Numbered from the stretch's first letter, positions 1-5,781 are shown. The stretch: 10,735 nt of DNA from JBNJEM01 sp051745935 (GCA_051745935.1 JBNJEM010000231.1:1-10735), one strand, 5' to 3'. Notes: generated by a model from the letters alone, not told the origin. Numbers and translations are program-made.

Positions 1-7
1 TTCGTGA

Positions 8-69
8 GATCTGCGGACACCAGATCAAGTACGATTTCGTACTTGAAAAGACGGGCCTGGAGACCCGTC
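8..69. other. Cluster of three consecutive stem-loops
   Basis: Three inverted repeats lie in a row. GATCTG (8-13) pairs with CAGATC (21-26) around a 7-nt loop. TCAAGTACG (25-33) pairs perfectly with CGTACTTGA (38-46) around a 4-nt ATTT loop. GACGGG (50-55) pairs with CCCGTC (64-69) around an 8-nt loop. The first and second stems overlap by two bases, so both cannot form completely. No flanking gene is recognisable, and the left side is cut by the window edge. This could be a dispersed intergenic repeat, a transcript end or part of a structured RNA; the sequence does not say which. Confidence 0.5.
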
Positions 70-119
70 CTACATATACTGTTTGCAACGTTAGGGTTTT
101 GTTGCCCCCTGCGCCCTGC

Positions 120-335
120 TCAGTGGCCTCCGCTCGCGTTTAGCGCTGTCAGAAATGCCGGTTCACTCAAGGGAGCGACCGGGAGCGAATAGTTTTCCCG
201 CCACTCGCTCGACAATTTGTCGATCAGCTTGCAAATCGGGAACCTCAGCCGATTCTCAAAGCCGCCCAGCTCCAAGTAGTCTTCCTGGGGGCGCCAGCCG
301 GTGCGCAGACCGGCCAGGACCACCAGCGTCGCCAC
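120..335 (-). pseudogene. Possible gene remnant or small hypothetical ORF
   Basis: A minus-strand reading frame from GTG at 335 to TGA at 120 encodes 71 residues. The frame stays open upstream to a TAG at 384-386, but I found no convincing start codon there and only a weak GAGCGG next to the GTG. The translation looks protein-like, with alternating hydrophobic and charged residues (for example GLRTGWRPQEDYLELGGFEN), and many codons end in G or C. I do not recognise the family. It may be the 3' remnant of a decayed gene, a short hypothetical gene or a chance ORF in GC-rich DNA. It lies downstream of the tRNA on the same strand. Confidence 0.2.
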
Positions 336-417
336 CCGCTCAGGGAATGTGAGCCCGCTTGGACTGGGGCTTGTGCTATACCTCTAGAGTGGATTTGAGT
401 GGTGGAGTACCACTTTT

Positions 418-463
418 CCACTTATTCCAGGTGCCGCCAACCGGTGGCAGGTACCAGAAGTGG
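418..463. other. Stem-loop structure just downstream of tRNA-Leu
   Basis: GCCGCC (433-438) and GGTGGC (443-448) form a 6-bp stem, with one G-T position, around an AACC loop. An outer stem CCACTT/AAGTGG (418-423 and 458-463) encloses it. A further small hairpin, AGTGG/CCACT (398-402 and 410-414), lies beside it. Because this lies 24 bp past the tRNA 3' end on the transcribed strand, it could be a 3' processing or termination structure. It lacks the U-run expected of an intrinsic terminator on the minus strand, so I call only a structure. Confidence 0.4.
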
Positions 464-486
464 TTGATTCGGCGGGATTTATGAAG

Positions 487-572
<86 letters not shown>

Positions 573-1030
573 GATCTTTCCCTTTCACGAGCGTGGCACG
601 CCTCCAGCGTAAGCTCGTTCGACATTGAACGCCGCCCCGGACCACCACTCCCGCCGTTTTTACCCTCTTTCTTCGTCGTGCGCCCACCCTTCACGGGCAA
701 GACACTGATCTCCGCGGACGTTCACACTTGCGTCGCACACCTTGAAGGAGCGCTTTTCAACGTGCAAATGCCGCGGGACAAACCCGTGGCATCCATGCGG
801 GCCGCAGGGTGTCCAGGCCGCGTAGCGGCGCCCGTGAACGGTTACGTCGCGCGCCACCCGCCAACCGATTACAGGCTACAGCCGGGGAGCCGCCACGTCA
901 AGATGTTCCAACACCGAAAGATGATGGGGCCGAGGGGGCCAAAGACAGGAAGCGCGCGTCCAGCAGAATTCGCACCTCTTAACAAGATGGAAAACACGCC
1001 AACGCGGGGGACACGCCACGCCGCAACCAC
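573..1030. other. Gene-free stretch with hairpins
   Basis: I see no convincing gene between the tRNA and the 1031-1105 inverted repeat; the short ORFs on both strands have no family likeness or Shine-Dalgarno support. It holds strong hairpins. ATGCCGCGGG (768-777) pairs with CCCGTGGCAT (783-792) over 10 positions, one of them G-T, around a 5-nt loop. GCCGC (817-821) pairs with GCGGC (825-829). ACGAGC (587-592) pairs with GCTCGT (613-618). I found no signature of RNase P RNA, tmRNA or SRP RNA. The function is unknown. Confidence 0.45.
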
Positions 1031-1105
1031 GCCCGCGTAACAAAACCACGCGGATGTCCCGTAATCCAGAAGTTTTGGAAGCAAAAGTTCGGTTTTGTTA
1101 CGGGC
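1031..1105. repeat. 75-bp element bounded by a 15-bp inverted repeat
   Basis: The left arm is GCCC (1031-1034), a 2-nt bulge, then GTAACAAAACC (1037-1047). The right arm is GGTTTTGTTAC (1091-1101) followed by GGGC (1102-1105). This gives 15 paired bases, 11 of them uninterrupted, around a 43-nt interior. The interior has a smaller TTTTG/CAAAA hairpin near 1073-1086. It ends 12 bp past the stop of the metallopeptidase-like gene, so it could be that gene's transcript end, or a small non-autonomous inverted-repeat element. I see no target-site duplication. The right arm with its flank shares 13 bases with the spacer at 5430. Confidence 0.55.
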
Positions 1106-1117
1106 TGTAAAAAGGCC

Positions 1118-1768
1118 CTAAACGGACCGATCGACCTGGCGATTCATGTAATGAGCCTGGACAGGCGAAATCGGGATGAGCTTCGGCTGCGAGTACCGCA
1201 CGCCATGAACCCGGCCATGAATCCATTGCAGTTGAGCAAAGTGATACTGCAAGAAGTGGTAGAGCGACGCGGGCGGTCCGTCCGACAACCACGCGTTGAC
1301 CAGATGTTTCATTTCCCGATCATAGTTCTTCCGGGAGCCCGTATGCACATAACAACGTCCCGCGTGCCGCCGCAAATCGCCGTCAAACGCCGGGCCTATA
1401 TGCCAAAGCTCGTGCGCGATCGTAACCAGCTTCTCCCGGAATTCCACGTCCATGAACCGGGGCAAAAAGAAGGTCAGGATATAGAGCATTTCCTGCCCGT
1501 CGCGGTTCAGCACCACTTGGGTTGTGTAGTAGCGCCCGCCTCGCTTGCCGGCCCGCGCGCCCCCCTGAAAGCGGAGTGGCATTAACGATGCATGGACGCC
1601 ATCCGCCCCCACCTTCCGTGCCCGAGAAAGACTAATGGCCACTCGCGACATATCAATATGGGCCAGTTGAGGCAGCCGGATCACCATGTCTTCGCACACC
1701 GCACGAACGTGCCCCGTGAAGTCAAAGCCACGACCATCCACTTCCGGACACCGGCCTTCGCCTCCCAT
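1118..1768 (-). CDS. Putative zinc metallopeptidase-like protein (HExxH)
   Basis: This gene encodes a 216-residue protein whose clearest feature is HELWH at residues 119-123, the zincin zinc-binding and catalytic motif. It is followed by FDGDLRRHAGR, in which H135 is a possible third zinc ligand, and by GSRKNYDREM. The motif and its surroundings resemble small putative metallopeptidases sometimes annotated as phage-type. That family placement is from memory, and the substrate is unknown. No signal peptide or membrane segment is apparent, so it is probably cytoplasmic. I chose ATG at 1768 because GGAGG sits 5 nt upstream. The frame stays open to 2032, but those extra codons run through the 100-bp repeat and are unlikely to be translated. 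The gene stands apart from rplQ (281-bp gap). A TAGAAT hexamer at 1890-1895 (minus strand) could be a -10 box but lacks a good -35. Confidence 0.6.
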   Translation of the reverse strand: MGGEGRCPEVDGRGFDFTGHVRAVCEDMVIRLPQLAHIDMSRVAISLSRARKVGADGVHASLMPLRFQGGARAGKRGGRYYTTQVVLNRDGQEMLYILTFFLPRFMDVEFREKLVTIAHELWHIGPAFDGDLRRHAGRCYVHTGSRKNYDREMKHLVNAWLSDGPPASLYHFLQYHFAQLQWIHGRVHGVRYSQPKLIPISPVQAHYMNRQVDRSV

Positions 1769-1920
1769 GGCCACCTCCGCGCACCCAAAAACACGAGCCA
1801 GAGCATTGCCGCTCCAGCTTACCCTAGTCCGATTTTCAACAGAGATTGTGGCGTCGAAATCCGGAAAAGGCAACAGAGATTCGGAGAATATTCTAGCCCA
1901 TGATGTTTTGTCGCGGCTTA

Positions 1921-2020
1921 TACCGGTCGCGGATGACTTTCTCCGCCGCGAGTCCGACCAACGGGAGGACGGCTTGCGTCGGGCAGCGCTCCAGCCGGAA
2001 TAATCCAACCGCCTGAAATA
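1921..2020. repeat. Solitary copy of the 100-bp repeat
   Basis: This 100-bp stretch matches the three tandem units at 4655-4954 over almost its full length, in the same orientation. The visible differences cluster around 1987-2003, where this copy has GCGCTCCAGCCGGAATAA in place of GCCTTCCACCCGGGAAAA. It starts TACCGGTCGCGG and ends GCCTGAAATA. It begins 29 bp beyond the rplQ stop codon, so it marks the 3' flank of the ribosomal operon. Internal inverted repeats include TCGCGG/CCGCGA and CCGAC/GTCGG. Its reading frames on the minus strand are open, which artificially lengthens the downstream metallopeptidase ORF. Confidence 0.9.
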
Positions 2021-2049
2021 GAACCGCCGCAACAGCCGGAAGCGAGCGG

Positions 2050-2796
2050 CTAGGCATCCGCTTTTTTCTCGTCCTCGGGACTGGTGGCTTCCTCGCCGGA
2101 CGCCAACGCTTCGCGACTGTCCGTGTCCGTGGACGCGTCTTGATCTTCGGCTCGTTGATCCCCGGCTTCTTGCTCTTGAGCAACCTCTTCCTCGTCCGCT
2201 TTCTCCTCCAGCCCCCCTTCGTCCTCGAGATCCGCGTCCTCGAAAGCAGGACGCTCACTGGTTTCCGACACGCGATCGTGTTGCCCGGAGAACTCGAGGA
2301 TCGCTCTGGTGCCGGCGTCTCCCAACCGAGGCTTCGCCAATCGAAGCACTCGGGTATAGCCTCCGTCCCGATCGATGAACCGCGGCGCGATTTCATCGAA
2401 CAGGACCGAGACGGCCCGCTTATTGCCCAACAACCGGAGTACGCGACGCCGCGCGGCCACGGCTGGCGCGCGGGCATTGGACCAATCCTGCCATTGCGAA
2501 CTAGCTCGCCATTGCCGATACTCCGCGGAACCGCGTTCGGCATCAACGGCATACGGTCTAGCCGCTTCTTCGTGTTCAAGCGAGCGGCGGGCGATCGTAA
2601 TACACTTCTCCACGAGCGGACGTACTTCCTTCGCTTTCTGCAACGTGGTGGTCACTCGTCCCTTGACCTTGGGCGGGTTGGGATCCAACTCACTATCCGC
2701 CTCGCTCAGAAACAAACTACACGCCAAGTTTCGCAACATGGCGCGACGATGACTGGAACTACGCCCCAACCGGCGGCCTCGTTTTCGGTGTCTCAT
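2050..2796 (-). CDS. rplQ: 50S ribosomal protein L17 (extended form)
   Basis: L17 is a 50S assembly and structural protein that binds 23S rRNA near the exit-tunnel side. The N-terminus, MRHRKRGRRLGRSSSHRRAM, and the later blocks LLGNKRAVSVLFDEIAPRF and GGYTRVLRL are diagnostic. The protein has 248 residues against about 120-130 in most bacteria. There is a roughly 13-residue insertion near residues 33-46 and another of about 35 residues near 77-112 (tryptophan-rich: QWRASSQWQDW). An acidic Glu/Asp-rich tail runs from about residue 174 to the end. It is the last gene of the operon, as is usual after rpoA, but 319 bp separate the two. The ATG at 2796 gives the canonical N-terminus; the ribosome binding site is weak (AGAGAATC). 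No clear intrinsic terminator follows. Confidence 0.95.
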   Translation of the reverse strand: MRHRKRGRRLGRSSSHRRAMLRNLACSLFLSEADSELDPNPPKVKGRVTTTLQKAKEVRPLVEKCITIARRSLEHEEAARPYAVDAERGSAEYRQWRASSQWQDWSNARAPAVAARRRVLRLLGNKRAVSVLFDEIAPRFIDRDGGYTRVLRLAKPRLGDAGTRAILEFSGQHDRVSETSERPAFEDADLEDEGGLEEKADEEEVAQEQEAGDQRAEDQDASTDTDSREALASGEEATSPEDEKKADA

Positions 2797-3115
2797 GATT
2801 CTCTATCTTTCTTCGGTCACCCTGTTGCTTGGGAGGGAGCTTACGCGTTTGGCCGCGCTGCAAGCGGCTCTTGGCCCCCCGCGCGTTGACTTGCACCTCG
2901 GCACCCCGGGGTAACAGGCAACGATGTTCCGCCAATGAACGCGGCCCGACATCCCCCGACACGCGTGTTGTCGTGTTGTCCAGCGAGTCCCACCGCCATC
3001 CGCCGGCACGCATCGCGCCTCGTTCCGCCGTTTTTAGCCCGGCCGGTCCCTTGGGGGAACCCCGTGGCGTGTTTAACCAGGCGAAGTCCCACCCCCGTGT
3101 TTTTTTGGCATCGGC
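2797..3115. other. 319-bp spacer between rpoA and rplQ
   Basis: No gene is convincing here. Short ORFs on both strands lack family likeness. The spacer has a GCCGC/GCGGC hairpin (2852-2856 and 2864-2868) and a T-run at 3102-3108. The gap is long for two genes that are normally almost adjacent, so it may hold a processing site or an internal promoter, but I cannot identify one by eye. Confidence 0.4.
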
Positions 3116-4111
3116 TCACAGCGGCATGTGCTGGGCGGGTGCAACTCGCATTCCGAGATGGAGTCCAAGTTCACCGAGTTTCTCCCGCACTTCGGTCAAC
3201 GTGGTGTCGCCGAAATTCCGGACTTCCAGCAACTGATCTTCAGTCATCTGAACAAGGTCGCGAACCGTGTTGATGTTTTCCGATTCCAGGCAGTTACTGG
3301 CTCGCACCGACAGGTTCAATTCGGCCAGACTCATGCCCAACTTGGCTTCCAACGCCGCATCCCCAGCAGCGCCGCCGGACCGGGCCGCGCTGTGGACGCG
3401 GTGTCCCAATTCGGAATACTGGACAAAGGGGTTCAAATGCTTACGGCAAATCTTCGCCGCTTCCACCAGAGCCATTTCCGGACTGACGGAACCGTTCGTC
3501 CAAATCTCCAGCGTTAATTTGTCGTAGTTCGTCTTCTGGCCGACCCGTGTTTCATCGATATGAAACCGGACCCGCGTTACCGGGCTGTAGACGGCGTCAA
3601 TGGGGAGGATCCCGATCTCGTGATCCCCCATGCTTTGTTCGCTGGCGAGCACGCATCCTCGGCCATTTTCAACGACCATCTCCATCATGAATGGGACGCT
3701 GTCGGTCAAGGTGGTCAGCACATGATCTTTGTTGATGACCTCGACGTCCGCATCGGCCTGCACGTCCCTCCCGGTCACCGGCCCTGGTTCATTTTTCTCG
3801 ACCGTGATCACGCGAGTCGCGTCACTGTGGTTTTTCACCACCAGCGACTTCACGTTGAGCACGATATCCGTCATGTCGTCCAAAACACCCGGGATGGTAC
3901 TGAACTCGTGCTGGGCGCCGCGAATTTTCACCTGCGTCACCGCACTGCCTTCCAAGCTGGACAGCAGAATGCGTCGCAGACTGTTGCCGATCGTCACCCC
4001 AAATCCGCGTTCGAAGGGTTCGGCCGTAAACTTACCGTACGTGGCCGAAAGTGTCTTCGCGTCACAATCGACCGCACTTGGCAATTCCAGCCCCCGCCAT
4101 CGAATATGCAT
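3116..4111 (-). CDS. rpoA: DNA-directed RNA polymerase subunit alpha
   Basis: The alpha subunit dimerises to start RNA polymerase assembly and contacts promoter DNA and regulators. At 331 residues it is full length. The N-terminal assembly domain (about residues 1-235) carries the hallmark GNSLRRILLSSLEG at 42-55. A glycine/alanine-rich linker (about 240-255) leads to the C-terminal DNA-binding domain, with LSVRASNCLESENI at 267-280. R270 and N273 there correspond to the E. coli UP-element-binding residues R265 and N268. The helix-hairpin-helix region ends in LGMRVAP. The ATG at 4111 has an excellent GGAGG 6 nt upstream. It lies 87 bp after rpsK, without rpsD between them, whereas rpsD sits there in E. 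coli. Confidence 0.98.
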   Translation of the reverse strand: MHIRWRGLELPSAVDCDAKTLSATYGKFTAEPFERGFGVTIGNSLRRILLSSLEGSAVTQVKIRGAQHEFSTIPGVLDDMTDIVLNVKSLVVKNHSDATRVITVEKNEPGPVTGRDVQADADVEVINKDHVLTTLTDSVPFMMEMVVENGRGCVLASEQSMGDHEIGILPIDAVYSPVTRVRFHIDETRVGQKTNYDKLTLEIWTNGSVSPEMALVEAAKICRKHLNPFVQYSELGHRVHSAARSGGAAGDAALEAKLGMSLAELNLSVRASNCLESENINTVRDLVQMTEDQLLEVRNFGDTTLTEVREKLGELGLHLGMRVAPAQHMPL

Positions 4112-4198
4112 CGGTAGCCTCCGTTGTAAGCGAAATCCCGCTAGCCAAGATAAAGGAAACGGCGAGCCGAAAGGTCTTGCCCGCCCGACCTGCCGCCG

Positions 4199-4579
4199 TT
4201 ACACCCGCCGCTTCTTACGCGGGCGGCATCCGTTATGCGGGATGGGCGTGCAATCTTCAATCAACTTGACGGTCATCCCAGCCGACTGCAGCGCGGTAAT
4301 GGCACTCTCACGCCCCGACCCAGGACCTTTAACCCGGACTTCTAATTCCCTCACACCAAACTTCGCCGCCTTCTCGGCAGCCTGTTGAGCAGCGCACTGG
4401 CCGGCGAACGGCGTACTCTTGCGGCTTCCCTTGAAACCACTCGTACCCGCGCTTGCCCAACACAACATATCACCTTTCGTGTCCGTAATCGTCACGGTCG
4501 TGTTATTGAAGGAGGCCTTGATGTAGGCGATGCCTACCGTCACGTTACGACGAGGTTTCCGCTTCTTACTCTTTGCCAC
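4199..4579 (-). CDS. rpsK: 30S ribosomal protein S11
   Basis: S11 is a 30S platform protein near the E site and the Shine-Dalgarno helix. The chosen GTG at 4579 gives 126 residues starting MAKSKKRKPRRNVTVGIAYI, which matches the usual family N-terminus. It has CAGGAG 10 nt upstream (4590-4595). An in-frame TTG at 4612 would add 11 residues, but it lies in a hairpin and has no ribosome binding site. Diagnostic blocks are SFNNTTVTITD, GFKGSRKSTPFAGQ, and the C-terminal IEDCTPIPHNGCRPRKKRRV. It precedes rpoA by 87 bp. The spacer to rpsM, on its 5' side, is exceptionally long at about 427 bp and holds three tandem repeats. Confidence 0.97.
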   Translation of the reverse strand: MAKSKKRKPRRNVTVGIAYIKASFNNTTVTITDTKGDMLCWASAGTSGFKGSRKSTPFAGQCAAQQAAEKAAKFGVRELEVRVKGPGSGRESAITALQSAGMTVKLIEDCTPIPHNGCRPRKKRRV

Positions 4580-4589
4580 GGGCTTCACG

Positions 4590-4615
4590 CTCCTGAGATT
4601 GATTGTTGCCAATCA
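4590..4615 (-). promoter_or_regulatory. Hairpin plus Shine-Dalgarno site before rpsK
   Basis: On the mRNA strand TGATTG-GCAA-CAATCA forms a 6-bp stem closed by a GNRA-type GCAA tetraloop (4600-4615). It ends 4 nt before the CAGGAG Shine-Dalgarno sequence (4590-4595). The hairpin contains the alternative TTG start, which supports initiation at GTG 4579. It may insulate rpsK translation from the long upstream repeat region or act as a protein or ribosome contact site; that is inference only. Confidence 0.45.
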
Positions 4616-4654
4616 GTGTGCTATTCGACGATTCCCACGATTAGACACCTATTA

Positions 4655-4954
4655 TACTGGTCGCGGATGACTTTCTCCGCCGCGAGTCCGACCAACGGGA
4701 GGACGGCTTGCGTCGGGCAGCCTTCCACCCGGGAAAATCCAACCGCCTGAAATATACCGGTCGCGGATGACTTTCTCCGCCGCGAGTCCGACCAACGGGA
4801 GGACGGCTTGCGTCGGGCAGCCTTCCACCCGGGAAAATCCAACCGCCTGAAATATACCGGTCGCGGATGACTTTCTCCGCCGCGAGTCCGACCAACGGGA
4901 GGACGGCTTGCGTCGGGCAGCCTTCCACCCGGGAGAATCCAACCGCCTGAAATA
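4655..4954. repeat. Tandem array of three 100-bp repeats
   Basis: Three units of exactly 100 bp (4655-4754, 4755-4854 and 4855-4954) lie head to tail with no spacer sequence. They are almost identical: unit 1 begins TACTGG rather than TACCGG, and unit 3 reads GGGAGAATCC where the others have GGGAAAATCC. A fourth, more diverged copy is at 1921-2020. Each unit has an inverted repeat TCGCGG/CCGCGA (4661-4666 and 4680-4685 in unit 1) and CCGAC/GTCGG further on. On the minus strand all three frames are open throughout. The array fills most of the spacer between rpsM and rpsK, inside an essential operon, so it is presumably transcribed. The absence of spacers rules out CRISPR. Confidence 0.97.
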
Positions 4955-5006
4955 TATCCCACTATTGTCCTAGAGGAACACCGATCGGATCCTGGCGGAC
5001 GCTGAT

Positions 5007-5390
5007 TTAGTGAAGGTCCTTGACCCCCTTCTTCCCAGCCACCGTCTTGACCGGCCCCTTCCGCGTGCGGGCATTGGTCCGGGTGCGCTGGCCGCGCACC
5101 GGCAACCCCATCCGATGGCGCAACCCACGATAGCACTTGATATCGCGCAGCCGGTTGATGCTCTGCTGCACCCGGCGACGCAAAGGCCCCTCGACAATGT
5201 AGTCCCGTTCCAGAACCGTCGTCAGCCGTCCCAATTCATCATCTGCCAACTCATGAGCCTTCTTGCGCGGTTCAATCCCCGCCTTATGGCAAAGGTCGCG
5301 CGCCGTGGCCGGCCCTACTCCGTAAAGATAGGACAAGGAAACCACGGTCGGTTTATCGCTCGGAATGTCCACACCCAGCAAACGCGGCAT
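5007..5390 (-). CDS. rpsM: 30S ribosomal protein S13
   Basis: S13 sits in the 30S head and contacts the P-site tRNA and the 50S subunit. The 127 residues begin MPRLLGVDIPSDKPTVVSL, continue with the helix-hairpin-helix YLYGVGPATARDL (21-33), and end in the family signature YRGLRHRMGLPVRGQRTRTN (88-107) plus a basic tail. The ATG at 5388-5390 has GAGGAG 9 nt upstream. Its neighbours are rpmJ on the 5' side, across a 277-bp spacer, and the repeat array followed by rpsK on the 3' side. Length and sequence are normal; only the spacing is unusual. Confidence 0.98.
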   Translation of the reverse strand: MPRLLGVDIPSDKPTVVSLSYLYGVGPATARDLCHKAGIEPRKKAHELADDELGRLTTVLERDYIVEGPLRRRVQQSINRLRDIKCYRGLRHRMGLPVRGQRTRTNARTRKGPVKTVAGKKGVKDLH

Positions 5391-5434
5391 GACCTAATAC
5401 TCCTCAACCAGCATATCCCAACCTACATGTTTTA

Positions 5435-5549
5435 CAGCCCGTTACACAACGCGGTTCCCGCTCCCCAAAACTCCCTGGGGGGCAAGCAAGGCTGACTGGT
5501 TTTGTTCTGGCTTCTCAACAGCCGGTAACACAACCCGTGTCCCGCTTCC
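5435..5549. repeat. Degenerate 31-bp direct repeat in the rpmJ-rpsM spacer
   Basis: CAGCCCGTTACACAACGCGG (start of the copy at 5435-5465) and CAGCCGGTAACACAACCCGT (start of the copy at 5519-5549) are imperfect copies with about six mismatches over 31 bp, 84 bp apart. Both end in TCCCGCTYCC. The first copy, with its flank, begins TTTTACAGCCCGT, identical to 13 bases on the opposite strand at 1100-1112. Together these suggest a degenerate dispersed spacer element. No gene lies in this spacer (5391-5667). Confidence 0.5.
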
Positions 5550-5667
5550 AATACGTCGCTGGTGAAAGGTCGCCCGAAGGCCTTTGTCAGGCCTTTTGAC
5601 CCACCCGCAACGCGCTCGATGTCCGTCCATCGGCGCGGGCCGCGACCACGCTTCTCTCCACGGCCCT

Positions 5668-5781
5668 TCACCCCTGGCGTTGTTTGTGCCTTGCATTGCT
5701 GCAGATCACGTAAACTCGCCCTTTCCGCCGCACGATTTTACAATGCTCGCAGATGCGTTTCACGCTTGTGCGCACTTTCAT
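5668..5781 (-). CDS. rpmJ: 50S ribosomal protein L36
   Basis: This 37-residue gene is easily missed because of its size. The protein begins MKVRTSVKRICEHCKIVRRK and ends with CSNARHKQRQG. L36 is a small zinc-ribbon protein of the 50S subunit that stabilises 23S rRNA around the L7/L12 stalk base and peptidyl-transferase region. The zinc ligands C11, C14, C27 and H32 are all present, so this is the zinc-binding (C+) form. The ATG at 5781 has GGAG 8 nt upstream. It lies between adk and rpsM, where infA-rpmJ-rpsM is common in other bacteria; no infA is visible in the 210-bp gap to adk. Confidence 0.97.
   Translation of the reverse strand: MKVRTSVKRICEHCKIVRRKGRVYVICSNARHKQRQG

Noticed and set aside
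678..1040. 120-residue plus-strand ORF between the tRNA and the inverted repeat
   Set aside because: No Shine-Dalgarno support, no recognisable family and it runs over strong hairpins.
869..1084. 71-residue minus-strand hydrophobic ORF
   Set aside because: No ribosome binding site, overlaps the inverted-repeat element and looks like a random frame.
1890..1895. TAGAAT -10 box upstream of the metallopeptidase gene (minus strand)
   Set aside because: No acceptable -35 hexamer at normal spacing; kept only as a remark.
1769..2032. N-terminal extension of the metallopeptidase to 304 residues
   Set aside because: The first part is repeat-derived, and a good ribosome binding site exists at ATG 1768.
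2026..2050. Intrinsic terminator after rplQ
   Set aside because: Only a 5-bp stem with a 15-nt loop and no proper U-run.
4655..4954. CRISPR array
   Set aside because: Units are 100 bp, contiguous and without unique spacers; no cas genes are present.
4621..5136. 171-residue minus-strand ORF covering the repeat array and part of rpsM
   Set aside because: Low-complexity translation of the repeat that overlaps rpsM in another frame.
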